Below, piece after piece: positions 1 through 7,360 of a stretch of DNA of 22,413 nucleotides. The notes below the pieces were generated by a model. It was not told where the DNA came from. It was given only the letters and a program-made list of their open reading frames with translations, and did no database searches. The DNA comes from CAZLBC01 sp964557575. GTDB taxonomy: Bacteria > Planctomycetota > Phycisphaerae > SM23-33. The DNA lies in contig CAZLBC010000083.1 in NCBI GenBank assembly GCA_964557575.1, positions 1 to 22,413 on the forward strand, written 5' to 3'. The translations under genes were made by a program, and so were the position numbers. Every line of letters starts with the position of its first letter. Positions within the stretch are counted from its first letter, which is position 1.

Positions 1-110
1 GACAAAATACCTCGCTTTCGCTACCAAAGCAAGTTATGAAACCAGCTCTAATATGCAGCTGTTTCCGTTCCTTGTCGGAACAAAAAATCTCTCGTTCTCA
101 ACGACGGTCT

Positions 111-127
111 ACTTTTTCAACAGCCTG
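111..127. mobile_element. possible IS-end-like remnant at left edge
   Basis: ACTTTTTCAACAGCCTG (reverse complement CAGGCTGTTGAAAAAGT) resembles a motif I remember from the ends of several transposon families. Bases 1-140 are clearly AT-richer than the adjacent mutS and hold no convincing reading frame on either strand. This could be the outer end of an insertion sequence lying mostly to the left of the window, or an old scrap of one. No transposase or paired terminal repeat is visible here, so the call rests on motif memory only. Confidence 0.22.
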
Positions 128-171
128 ATAAACCGGACCGTTATGGCCGCGGGACGGCGGCCGTTTCGGTC

Positions 172-219
172 GACGGCCGGCGACCTTTTTCACCCCGCCG
201 GCAACCGTCGCCGGCCGTC
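172..219 (-). terminator. strong stem-loop at the 3' end of mutS
   Basis: GACGGCCGGCGAC at 172-184 and GTCGCCGGCCGTC at 207-219 are perfect 13-bp reverse complements separated by 22 bases. The promoter-proximal arm overlaps the mutS stop codon (218-220), so the hairpin would form at the very end of the mRNA. No uridine run follows on the minus strand, so this is not a classical intrinsic terminator. It could be a Rho-associated 3' end, an mRNA-stabilising structure or a pause hairpin. Confidence 0.4.
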
Positions 220-2848
220 ACTCCGCCGACAGCTCGTCCTTCAGCCGGCGAAGCAGCGCGAGGGCCTCGATCGGCGTCATGTTGTCGAGGTCCGCGTGCC
301 GGATGTCGCCGGCGGCCTTCTTGCAGGGATCGGCGAAGAGTTCCATCTGCGACCGGCTCTTCCGGGCCCGCTCGGTCAGTTCGGGCATGTCCAGGCCCCC
401 GGCGAGGTGCTGCTGGAGCCGGGGCAGGATCTCCGCGGCCCGGCGTATCACCTCCCCCGGGACGCCGGCGAGCTTCGCCACGTGCACCCCGTAGCTCTGG
501 TCGGCGCCGCCCCGCGCGATGCGGTGGAGGAACACCACCTCGCCGTTCCACTCCCTGACCGCGACGTTGAAGTTCCGGGTCCCGTCCAGGACCGTCTCCA
601 GCTCCGTCAGCTCGTGGTAGTGGGTCGCGAAGAGCGTCCGGCACCGGACCTGCAGGGCGATGTGCTCGCAGATGGCCCACGCCAGGGCCAGGCCGTCGCA
701 GGTGCTGGTGCCCCGGCCGACCTCGTCGAGTATCACCAGGGACCGGGCGGTCGCGTTGTTGAGGATGTTCGCCGTCTCCACCATCTCCAGCATGAACGTC
801 GAGAGCCCCCGCGTCAGTTCGTCGGACGCCCCGACCCGCGTGAAGATGCGGTCGGCCAGGCCGATCTGCGCCGACGCGGCGGGGATGTAGGAGCCCGACT
901 GGGCCATGAGAACCAGCAGGGCCACCTGCCGGATGTAGGTCGACTTGCCGGCCATGTTCGGGCCGGTCACGATCAGCAGCCGCTTGTCCGACCGGCCCAT
1001 CTCAACGTCGTTGGGCACGAATGCCTCCCTGAGCTGCTCGGCCAGGACCGGGTGCCGGCCGCCCCGGATGGCGAGCCGGTCCTCCTGGGTCATCTCGGGG
1101 CGGACGTACCCCCGCTCGACCGCCAGCAGGGCCAGGCCGGCGAGGCAGTCGACCGCCGCCAGCGCCGCGGCCGCCTCCTGGAACGGCGCGATCCATTCGG
1201 TCAGCGCGACGCACACCTCCTCGAAGAGTTCCTGTTCGAGCGTCACCGCCTCCTCGTCGGCGGTCAGTATCTTCGTCTCGTATTCCTTCAGTTCGTCGGT
1301 GATGTACCGCTCGGCGTTTTTCAGCGTCTGCTTGCGGACATACCGGTCGGGGGCCTTTTCCCGGTGCGTGTTGGAGATCTCGATGTAGTAGCCGAAGACC
1401 TTGTTGAAGCCGACCTTTATCGGAATGCCCGTCGCCTCGGCCTCCCGCTGCTGGTACTCGGTCAGCCAGTCCCTGCCGCCGGCGCCCACCCCGCGGAGGC
1501 GGTCCAGCTCGTCGCTGTACCCGGCGGCGATCACCCGGCCGTCGGCCAGGGTGTTGGGGCACTCCGGGTCGATCGCCCGCTCGATCAGCGCCGCCGCGTC
1601 CTCCATGCCGCCGAAGCGGGGCCGCAGTTGCGCGAGCAGCGCGGCCTCCCCGCAGTCGCCCAGCACCGCCGCCAGTTCGGGCAGGATCGCCAGCGTCTGA
1701 CCGAGCGCGACCAGTTCGCGGGGCCGGACGCGGCCGAGGGCGATATTCGCCGCGATCCGGTCGATCTGCGCGCAGCGGGACATCAGCTTCCGCGCCGCGT
1801 CCAGGAGGTCGCGGCGGGACCGGAAATACGCCACCGCGTCGTGCCGCTGCACGACCGGGGAATAGTCCACGAGGGGATAGGAGAGCCACTTCTCCAGGAG
1901 CCGCGCGCCGAGGCCGGTACAGGTCCGGTCGAGGCACGCCAGCAGGCTGCCCTCGCGGCGGCCGCTGCGGAGGGTCCGCTGGATCTCCAAACAGCGGAGC
2001 GTGTTCCCGTCGATGGCCATGTGGCGGTCCCGCCGGAACCGCTTCAGCGCCCGGATGTGCATCATCCGGTCCTTCTGCGTCTCCCGGAGGTACTCGACGA
2101 CCGCCCCGGCGGCCGCCAGCCCGGGTTCCCATTCCGGGAAGCCGAATCCCTCCAGCGTGGCGACGCCGAAGTGGTCGCGGAGCACCTCCTCGGCGCCCGG
2201 CAGCTCGAAGGTCCAGGCCGGCCGCGGGGTCAGGGTCGCCCCGGGAACCTGCCCGAGGGACTCGTAGAATGTGGCGGCATCGCCGTCGTCGTCCGGGCAC
2301 AGCAGCTCGGCGGGACGGATGCGTATCAGTTCGTCGCGGGCGTGCGCGGCCGGCACGGTGGCCGCCCGGAAATCGCCGCTGGACAGTTCGACCCAGGCGA
2401 TACCCGCCTGCCGGCGGCCCTCCCGGTCCGCGGCGCCCGCGACGGCGGCGGCAAGGTAGTTGCCCTCCCGCTGTTCCAGGAGGGACTCCTCGGTGAGCGT
2501 GCCGGGGGTGACCAGGCGCACCACGTCCCGCTTGACCACGCCCTTCGCCTCGGCGGGATCCTCGACCTGCTCGCAGATCGCCACCCGGTGCCCCGCCCGG
2601 AGGAGCCGGGCGAGATAGCCGTCAAGGGCATGGTGGGGAATGCCGGCCAGGGGCATGGCCGCCGCGCCCTTCGAGCGGGTGGTCAGCGCCAGGCCGAGTT
2701 CACGCGAGGCGATGCCGGCATCCTCGTCGAAGAGTTCGTAGAAATCCCCCATCCTGAACAGCAGGAGGTACCCGGGGTACTGCTTCTTGAAGCCGGCGTA
2801 CTGCCGCATCGCCGGCGTGTCGAATTTTCCTTTCGTTTTCTCGGGCAT
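218..2848 (-). CDS. mutS: DNA mismatch repair protein MutS
   Basis: This is the mismatch-recognition ATPase that starts methyl-independent or methyl-directed DNA repair. It acts in the cytoplasm as a dimer that slides on DNA and recruits MutL. The 876-residue product is close to the usual length of about 850. The N-terminal mismatch-reading motif is F36-Y37-E38, at the same numbers as in E. coli MutS. The core and clamp domains follow. The ATPase has a Walker A GPNMAGKST (629-637), Walker B around D708-E709 followed by GRGTST, and an ATHYHEL switch near 741-747. Near the C-terminus QMELF (834-838) resembles a sliding-clamp binding motif. I chose the start at 2848 because the family begins near MPEKTKGKFDTPAMRQY and AGGAGA lies 12 bases upstream. 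The frame stays open to an earlier ATG at 2911, but that adds 21 residues unlike the family. The gene is divergent from the small basic protein at 3042. Confidence 0.97.
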   Translation of the reverse strand: MPEKTKGKFDTPAMRQYAGFKKQYPGYLLLFRMGDFYELFDEDAGIASRELGLALTTRSKGAAAMPLAGIPHHALDGYLARLLRAGHRVAICEQVEDPAEAKGVVKRDVVRLVTPGTLTEESLLEQREGNYLAAAVAGAADREGRRQAGIAWVELSSGDFRAATVPAAHARDELIRIRPAELLCPDDDGDAATFYESLGQVPGATLTPRPAWTFELPGAEEVLRDHFGVATLEGFGFPEWEPGLAAAGAVVEYLRETQKDRMMHIRALKRFRRDRHMAIDGNTLRCLEIQRTLRSGRREGSLLACLDRTCTGLGARLLEKWLSYPLVDYSPVVQRHDAVAYFRSRRDLLDAARKLMSRCAQIDRIAANIALGRVRPRELVALGQTLAILPELAAVLGDCGEAALLAQLRPRFGGMEDAAALIERAIDPECPNTLADGRVIAAGYSDELDRLRGVGAGGRDWLTEYQQREAEATGIPIKVGFNKVFGYYIEISNTHREKAPDRYVRKQTLKNAERYITDELKEYETKILTADEEAVTLEQELFEEVCVALTEWIAPFQEAAAALAAVDCLAGLALLAVERGYVRPEMTQEDRLAIRGGRHPVLAEQLREAFVPNDVEMGRSDKRLLIVTGPNMAGKSTYIRQVALLVLMAQSGSYIPAASAQIGLADRIFTRVGASDELTRGLSTFMLEMVETANILNNATARSLVILDEVGRGTSTCDGLALAWAICEHIALQVRCRTLFATHYHELTELETVLDGTRNFNVAVREWNGEVVFLHRIARGGADQSYGVHVAKLAGVPGEVIRRAAEILPRLQQHLAGGLDMPELTERARKSRSQMELFADPCKKAAGDIRHADLDNMTPIEALALLRRLKDELSAE

Positions 2849-2948
2849 CGTCCGCGATGTTCTCCTGCCGTGGCAGGAAGAGATGATACTGCCCGCCATC
2901 CGCGGTGGCAAGGGCGCGCGGGCCGAATCGGCCGGCGGTTTTTGCCTG

Positions 2949-2977
2949 TTGCCGGATTCCCTATTGTGCTATAAAAT
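2949..2977 (+). promoter_or_regulatory. sigma70-type promoter for the small basic protein
   Basis: A -35 TTGCCG (2949-2954) and a -10 TAAAAT (2972-2977) are separated by exactly 17 bases, in an AT-rich patch between the divergent mutS and the 3042 gene. Predicted transcription starts near 2984, giving a leader of about 58 bases with a strong ribosome site. Confidence 0.55.
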
Positions 2978-3041
2978 AACAGGTTCCGCGTGGATACACC
3001 GAAAAGATACCAACTGGCAGCAATAGACGGAGAGGTTACGA

Positions 3042-3125
3042 ATGGGCGGCAAAAAACAGAGACGACGCAGAAAGATCGGTTCGAAAAAGCGGCGTGAGCG
3101 CAGGAACCGGCGCAAGAGAAAATAG
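3042..3125 (+). CDS. 27-residue basic protein, bS22/COX24-type ribosomal protein candidate
   Basis: The frame reads ATG to TAG and encodes MGGKKQRRRRKIGSKKRRER followed by RNRRKRK: 27 residues, of which 19 are Lys or Arg. GGAGAGG at 3029-3035 sits six bases before the ATG, and a 17-spaced promoter lies upstream. The pattern of two lysines, a run of arginines, an isolated Ile, then repeated KRR/RNRR blocks resembles the AURKAIP1/COX24 C-terminal domain family, which includes the short ribosomal protein bS22 of actinobacteria and similar very short PVC proteins. If correct, it binds rRNA in the small ribosomal subunit. The assignment is by composition and spacing only. A short arginine-rich ORF could also be another nucleic-acid binding peptide. 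The promoter and ribosome site make expression likely. Confidence 0.65.
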   Translation: MGGKKQRRRRKIGSKKRRERRNRRKRK

Positions 3126-3211
3126 CGGGCACCGGCCCGATTCCATAGCCACACACTGTTTTCAATCAGGCCGGGGGGGCATCGGTTCCCGACCGGCCGC
3201 GGAGGCTGACG

Positions 3212-6200
3212 ATGAGGCGGATGCTCCTTCTGGCGGCGGGCGTGTTCTCGGCCGCGGGCGCGGCCGGTGCGGCGGATACCCCCGAACCGGCGGGCGGCCT
3301 GGTGGTCCATCTGGGCTGCGGCGACGGCCGCGAGACCCTTTCCCTGCGAAACAATCCCTCGCGGCTGGTCTACGGACTGGACGCCGACCCGGCGAACGTG
3401 GCGGCGGCCCGGTCGCTGATCGCGGAGAAGAAACTCGGCGCGGCGGTGGCGGTCGACCGCTTCGACGGCACGCGGATACCGTTGGTCGACAACCTCGTGA
3501 ACCTCCTCGTGGTCGACGCCCCCGGCGTGCCGGAGGCGGAGCTGCGGCGGGTGCTCGCGCCGCGCGGGGTCGCCCGGGCCGGCGGGAAGACGATCGTCAA
3601 GCCCCGGCCGGACGAAATCGACGAGTGGACCCACTACCTCCACGGTCCCGGCAACAACGCCGTCGCCCGCGACAAGCGAATCGGGCCGCCCCGGCACATG
3701 CAGTACCTCTCCGATCCCCTCTGGTCCCGCCACCACGACAAGCTGGCGAGCATCAGCTCGGTGGTGACCGCCCGCGGCAGGATCTTCTACATCCGGGACC
3801 GCGGCCCGGTCTACGAGCCGGCGTTCCCGGCCCGCTGGTCTCTGGTTGCCCGGGACGCGTTCAACGGCGTCTTTCTCTGGAAACGGGACATCGATTCCTG
3901 GACGAACCACCGGCGGGGATTCCGCAGCGGACCCGTCCAGATCGCCCGCCTCCTGGTGACCGACGGCGACCGGGTCTACGCGCCGCTCGGCCTCGATGAG
4001 CCCGTGTCGGTCCTCGATGCGCGGACCGGGGAGGTTTTGCGGACCCTCGAGAAGACCGCCGGCGCCGAGGAGATCATCTGCCTCGACGGCACGCTGTTCG
4101 TCCAGGTCGGCACGCGCGGCGCCGAGCACGCCCTCCTCGAACATCGGAAAAAAGGCGTCGACTACAAGACTACCAAGGCGATCGCGGCCGTGGATCCCGG
4201 CGACGGAACACTGCGGTGGCGGTATCCCGAATCGGGGGCCGCGGCAATCATGCCCCGGACGCTCGCCACGGCGAAGGAGGGCGTGTTTTTCCAGGAGAAC
4301 GGCGCCGTGATCTGCCTCGATCGCGCAAACGGCGCCGCGCGGTGGCGGAAGCAGATCGCGCCCGCCGCGAAACCCGACCGGGACGAGCAGAAAAAAGGCA
4401 AACAGAACAAGCGCAAAAAAAAGTCGCGGGGCCGGTCGATGGGGTGGACCTTCGAGACGCTGGTCGTCGCCGACGGAACGGTCCTGTATGCAGACAACAG
4501 GAACCTCTACGCCCTCGACGCCGCTTCGGGCACTATACTGTGGCGGCGCCCGGCCAAAACGCCGTTCGGCAAGACCCCCTCGGTGGACGTCCTGGTCATC
4601 GACGGGACGGTCTGGCACAGCAATTCCCCCCGGGGACGGATCAGCGGCAGTTTCGGGGAGGGCGTTGATCTGCGGACCGGGAAGGTCAGCGGCACCAACA
4701 ACCTCTCGAGCGAGCTGGTCACCGTCGGGCACCACCACCGCTGCTATCGGAACAAGGGCGCCGGGCGGTTCATCATCGAGGGGTGGCGGGGACTGGAGTT
4801 CCGCGACACGAAGGGAGACGACCACGTCCGCCACAACTGGATCCGCGGGATCTGCCAGTACGGCGTCATGCCGGCCAACGGCCTGGTCTACCTGCCCCCC
4901 CACAACTGCGGCTGCTACTGGGAGGCGATGCTGCACGGCTTCTGGGCCCTCGCCGCCCAGCGCAGCGGGATCGAACCCGACGTATTCAAGGCCGAGACCG
5001 CAATCGAGAAGGGGCCGGCATACGGAAAAGCCGAGGCCCGCCCCGCCGCGCGGGGAGACTGGCCGATGCACCGCCGCGACCCCCGGCGCAGCGGAGTCAC
5101 GCCCGTCGCGGTACCCACCGGGGCGGCGCCCGCCTGGTCGGCGGCCCATTCAGCGCCGGTCACCGCGCCGGTGATCGCCGGCGGTACGCTGGTCACCGCC
5201 GAGCCGTCGACCCGCCGCGTCTTCGCCTACGACCCCGCTACCGGTGCAAAAAAATGGTCCTTTGTCGCGGGGGGGCGGGTCGACTCGACGCCCACGATCC
5301 ACGCCGGCGGCGCGATCTTCGGTTCCGCCGACGGCTGCGTCTACCGCCTGCGGCTGTCCGACGGCCGCCTCGCCTGGCGGTTCCGGGCCGCCCCGGCCGA
5401 CCTGAAGACGGTGGCCCTGCAGCAGATCGAGTCCCTCTGGCCGGTCCACGGCAGCGTCCTGGTGCAGGACGGCGTCGCCTATGTCGCCGCCGGCCGGTCC
5501 TCGTACCTCGACGGCGGGATCTTCCTCTACGGTCTCGACGCCGTCACGGGCGAGATCACCTATCGCAATCGCCTCAGCGACAAGCCGGCGGAGCGGATCA
5601 CGCCCGACGGAGACACGCAGTACAAGGGCATCGGCCAGAACGCCGTGGATTACAAGACGTTTAAGGGGCTTGACCGCAGCGACGCGTTCTCCACGGCCGC
5701 CGGCAACATCACCGATATCATGGTCGGCGGCGAGGACGGCGTCTACCTGCGGCACATGAAGTTCGGCAGGAACCTCGAGCGGAAACAGGAGTGGACGTTC
5801 CACCTCTTCTCGACGTACCGTCTCATCGACCGCCACGAGGCACACCGCTCGCACTGGTTCTTCGGCAGGGGAGATTTCAGCCGCATACCGGTCGCCTACG
5901 AGTGGCTGACGCGGGGAAGCTACGGCGCCTATCAGAACCCGTTCGGCAAGCTGCTGGTCTTCGACGAGAACACGGTCTGGGGCAGCGGGCATGCCGGGCG
6001 GGGCGGCGGCTACGGGCTCTTCGCCTATGACCGATCGAAGATGAGCCCGAAAAAGGACTTCCCGTCGAAAAAGAACGGCGGGATGAAAAAGACCCCCTGG
6101 CTCGTGAGGTCGCTGGACATCCATCCCCGCGCCCTGCTGAAGGCCGGGCCGAACCTCGTGGTCGCCGGCTTTCCGAAAAAAAGCGACGTCGTCCACGAGT

Positions 6201-6373
6201 ACGGCACGCCGATCGCCGGACCCGGCGTCCTGCTGCACGTCTCGGCCGCAGACGGGACCGTCGCCGGTCGGCGGGAACTGCCCGCCGTCCCGGTGTTCGA
6301 CGGTATGTCCGCGGCGGGCGGGAAGCTGTACATCGCCGGCGAGGACGGCAGCGTCGTCTGCCTGGCGGAATGA
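3212..6373 (+). CDS. exported PQQ-like beta-propeller protein with N-terminal methyltransferase-like domain
   Basis: The product has 1053 residues. Residues 1-21 form a signal peptide ending AGAA. Residues 30-125 have the look of a class I SAM-binding Rossmann domain: HLGCGDGRE (glycine loop G35-C-G-D-G39), an acidic strand end YGLDADP (54-60) and LLVVDAPG (98-105). From about residue 180 onward come quinoprotein/BamB-type propeller repeats of the form LDAxxGxxxW: VLDARTG, AVDPGDGTLRW, CLDRANGAARW, ALDAASGTILW, AYDPATGAKKW and GLDAVTGE. The middle carries a Cys-rich stretch (CQYGVMP near 548, NCGCYW near 565) that I associate with large planctomycete propeller proteins. A lysine-rich insertion lies near 389-408. 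GGAGG at 3201-3205 is six bases before the ATG. The substrate and role are unknown. The propeller may bind polysaccharide or a cofactor outside the cytoplasm. Confidence 0.85.
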   Translation: MRRMLLLAAGVFSAAGAAGAADTPEPAGGLVVHLGCGDGRETLSLRNNPSRLVYGLDADPANVAAARSLIAEKKLGAAVAVDRFDGTRIPLVDNLVNLLVVDAPGVPEAELRRVLAPRGVARAGGKTIVKPRPDEIDEWTHYLHGPGNNAVARDKRIGPPRHMQYLSDPLWSRHHDKLASISSVVTARGRIFYIRDRGPVYEPAFPARWSLVARDAFNGVFLWKRDIDSWTNHRRGFRSGPVQIARLLVTDGDRVYAPLGLDEPVSVLDARTGEVLRTLEKTAGAEEIICLDGTLFVQVGTRGAEHALLEHRKKGVDYKTTKAIAAVDPGDGTLRWRYPESGAAAIMPRTLATAKEGVFFQENGAVICLDRANGAARWRKQIAPAAKPDRDEQKKGKQNKRKKKSRGRSMGWTFETLVVADGTVLYADNRNLYALDAASGTILWRRPAKTPFGKTPSVDVLVIDGTVWHSNSPRGRISGSFGEGVDLRTGKVSGTNNLSSELVTVGHHHRCYRNKGAGRFIIEGWRGLEFRDTKGDDHVRHNWIRGICQYGVMPANGLVYLPPHNCGCYWEAMLHGFWALAAQRSGIEPDVFKAETAIEKGPAYGKAEARPAARGDWPMHRRDPRRSGVTPVAVPTGAAPAWSAAHSAPVTAPVIAGGTLVTAEPSTRRVFAYDPATGAKKWSFVAGGRVDSTPTIHAGGAIFGSADGCVYRLRLSDGRLAWRFRAAPADLKTVALQQIESLWPVHGSVLVQDGVAYVAAGRSSYLDGGIFLYGLDAVTGEITYRNRLSDKPAERITPDGDTQYKGIGQNAVDYKTFKGLDRSDAFSTAAGNITDIMVGGEDGVYLRHMKFGRNLERKQEWTFHLFSTYRLIDRHEAHRSHWFFGRGDFSRIPVAYEWLTRGSYGAYQNPFGKLLVFDENTVWGSGHAGRGGGYGLFAYDRSKMSPKKDFPSKKNGGMKKTPWLVRSLDIHPRALLKAGPNLVVAGFPKKSDVVHEYGTPIAGPGVLLHVSAADGTVAGRRELPAVPVFDGMSAAGGKLYIAGEDGSVVCLAE

Positions 6374-6374
6374 A

Positions 6375-6399
6375 ACGGGGCGCCCGCCGCCGCCCCCGT
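6375..6399 (+). terminator. weak GC hairpin after the propeller gene
   Basis: ACGGGG (6375-6380) and CCCCGT (6394-6399) can pair just after the stop codon. The following sequence is AACAATTTCATT rather than a T-run. A second hairpin with arms CGTCTTTT (6418-6425) and AAAAGACG (6432-6439) follows in the same gap. Neither is a textbook terminator, but together they may mark the 3' end of the transcript. Confidence 0.25.
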
Positions 6400-6560
6400 A
6401 ACAATTTCATTAATAACCGTCTTTTCGGACAAAAAGACGAAACCCGCGCCGTAATTGCGTATAATAGCCGGCAGGTATAACACGGTACCGCCACCTCGTG
6501 GAGGATGTGATTCTTTTCCGTTCAGCACACTGAATCCCCGCGGTTTTCGACAGCAGCATG

Positions 6561-6590
6561 TTGTTTTCCCGCCGACGGAAACGGTACAAT
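6561..6590 (+). promoter_or_regulatory. possible promoter of the GspG-like gene cluster
   Basis: TTGTTT (6561-6566) and TACAAT (6585-6590) are 18 bases apart and end 16 bases before the ATG at 6607. An alternative is a consensus TATAAT at 6460-6465, which lacks a recognisable -35 box. The choice between the two cannot be made by eye. Confidence 0.3.
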
Positions 6591-6606
6591 CGACGCGAGC
6601 GAAGGG

Positions 6607-6963
6607 ATGAGAGCAACAACACTCGGCATCGTCGTGGTTCTCCTGATCAGCGCTATCGTCGTCACGCTGATCGCGTCGGGATACGTCGAACAGGGGCAGG
6701 TGGAGTCAACGCACAATTCCCTGAAGTCCCTCAGCGGCGGGATCATGATGTACAAGGCCCTCAACGGCGGCCCCCCGCCGGACCTGGAGTCCCTCCTCGT
6801 CGAAGACGAAACGACCGGCCTCGGCCCCTTCGTCAACTCGGAAAAGTTTTTCCGGGACGGCTGGGGCAGAAAGATCAGGTACGTAACAGACGGCAAGACC
6901 GTGAAACTGGTGTCGGCCGGAAAAGACGGCCGGTTCGACACGAAGGACGATATCGCGCAGTAG
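6607..6963 (+). CDS. GspG-like membrane-anchored protein without prepilin cleavage motif
   Basis: The 118-residue product has one transmembrane segment (about 5-25) followed by an exposed domain. The C-terminal part carries a type II secretion GspG-like signature: DGWGRKIRYV (84-93) and the acidic loop SAGKDGRFDTKDDI (103-116), which in major pseudopilins forms a calcium site. Genuine GspG has a basic leader and a GFTLIE-type cleavage motif before the hydrophobic helix. Here the protein begins MRATTLGIVV directly, with no such site and no conserved Glu5. It may be an uncleaved, repurposed pseudopilin fold anchored in the inner membrane. The upstream GAAGGG touches the ATG and no better in-frame start exists, so the start is less secure than the family call. 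No other T2SS gene is in the window. Confidence 0.75.
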   Translation: MRATTLGIVVVLLISAIVVTLIASGYVEQGQVESTHNSLKSLSGGIMMYKALNGGPPPDLESLLVEDETTGLGPFVNSEKFFRDGWGRKIRYVTDGKTVKLVSAGKDGRFDTKDDIAQ

Positions 6964-7087
6964 GCGGCGGGCGCGGCCGGACAACCCGCGCCGGTGACGC
7001 GGGTAAACGGACACGGCCGAAACGGCCGAAAAGAAAGTAGACGCAACGGCGCGCAGGCGTGCGGGCCGCAGAATAGAGGTTACGGTA

Positions 7088-7360
7088 ATGGTACACGAAA
7101 ACGAGCTGTTCATACTGGGCATCGGCATCATGGTGCTGGCGTTCGTGCTGTCGACCTCGCGGTTGAAGCGATTCCCCTTCCCGGACCTGTTTATCATCGC
7201 CTTCGCCGTGCTCTTCGCCGGCTGGATCCTCTCGGTGCTGGAGGGGTTCTTCATGAAAGAGACCCTCAACGCCCTCGAACACGTCTGCTACGCGGGCAGT
7301 TCGGTCCTGGTGGCGATCTGGACCTGGAAGACCGTCGGGAAGAAGGAGGGACGACGATGA
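7088..7360 (+). CDS. small three-helix membrane protein, unknown function
   Basis: The 90-residue protein is mostly hydrophobic, with three probable membrane helices at about 6-23, 33-52 and 66-83 and a basic tail KKEGRR. I do not recognise the family. AGAGG at 7075-7079 lies eight bases upstream of the ATG. Its stop codon overlaps the start of the next gene in ATGA (7357-7360), so the two are probably translated together. The PAS protein that follows is also membrane-bound, which suggests the two act as a pair, perhaps as a membrane sensor complex. That role is inferred from the overlap only. Confidence 0.75.
   Translation: MVHENELFILGIGIMVLAFVLSTSRLKRFPFPDLFIIAFAVLFAGWILSVLEGFFMKETLNALEHVCYAGSSVLVAIWTWKTVGKKEGRR

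Noticed and set aside
2849..2911. N-terminal extension of MutS from the ATG at 2911
   Set aside because: The extra 21 residues do not resemble MutS N-termini. F36 and E38 fall at the E. coli numbers only with the start at 2848.
53..2974. Long plus-strand open frame of 973 codons across mutS
   Set aside because: It is antisense to a complete MutS with all catalytic motifs. Its translation is low-complexity Arg/Gly/Pro sequence without domains. High GC leaves antisense frames open.
2969..5149. Long minus-strand open frame opposite the propeller gene
   Set aside because: It is antisense to recognisable propeller repeats, and its translation has no domain and is Arg/Gly/Pro-rich.
6418..6439. 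8-bp hairpin CGTCTTTT/AAAAGACG as an intrinsic terminator
   Set aside because: No T-run follows on either strand. It is mentioned only as a possible 3' structure with the weak GC hairpin.
7013..7027. GGCCG-AAA-CGGCC hairpin between the GspG-like gene and the next gene
   Set aside because: The stem is five bases and is followed by an A-rich rather than a T-rich run, so it is not a convincing terminator.
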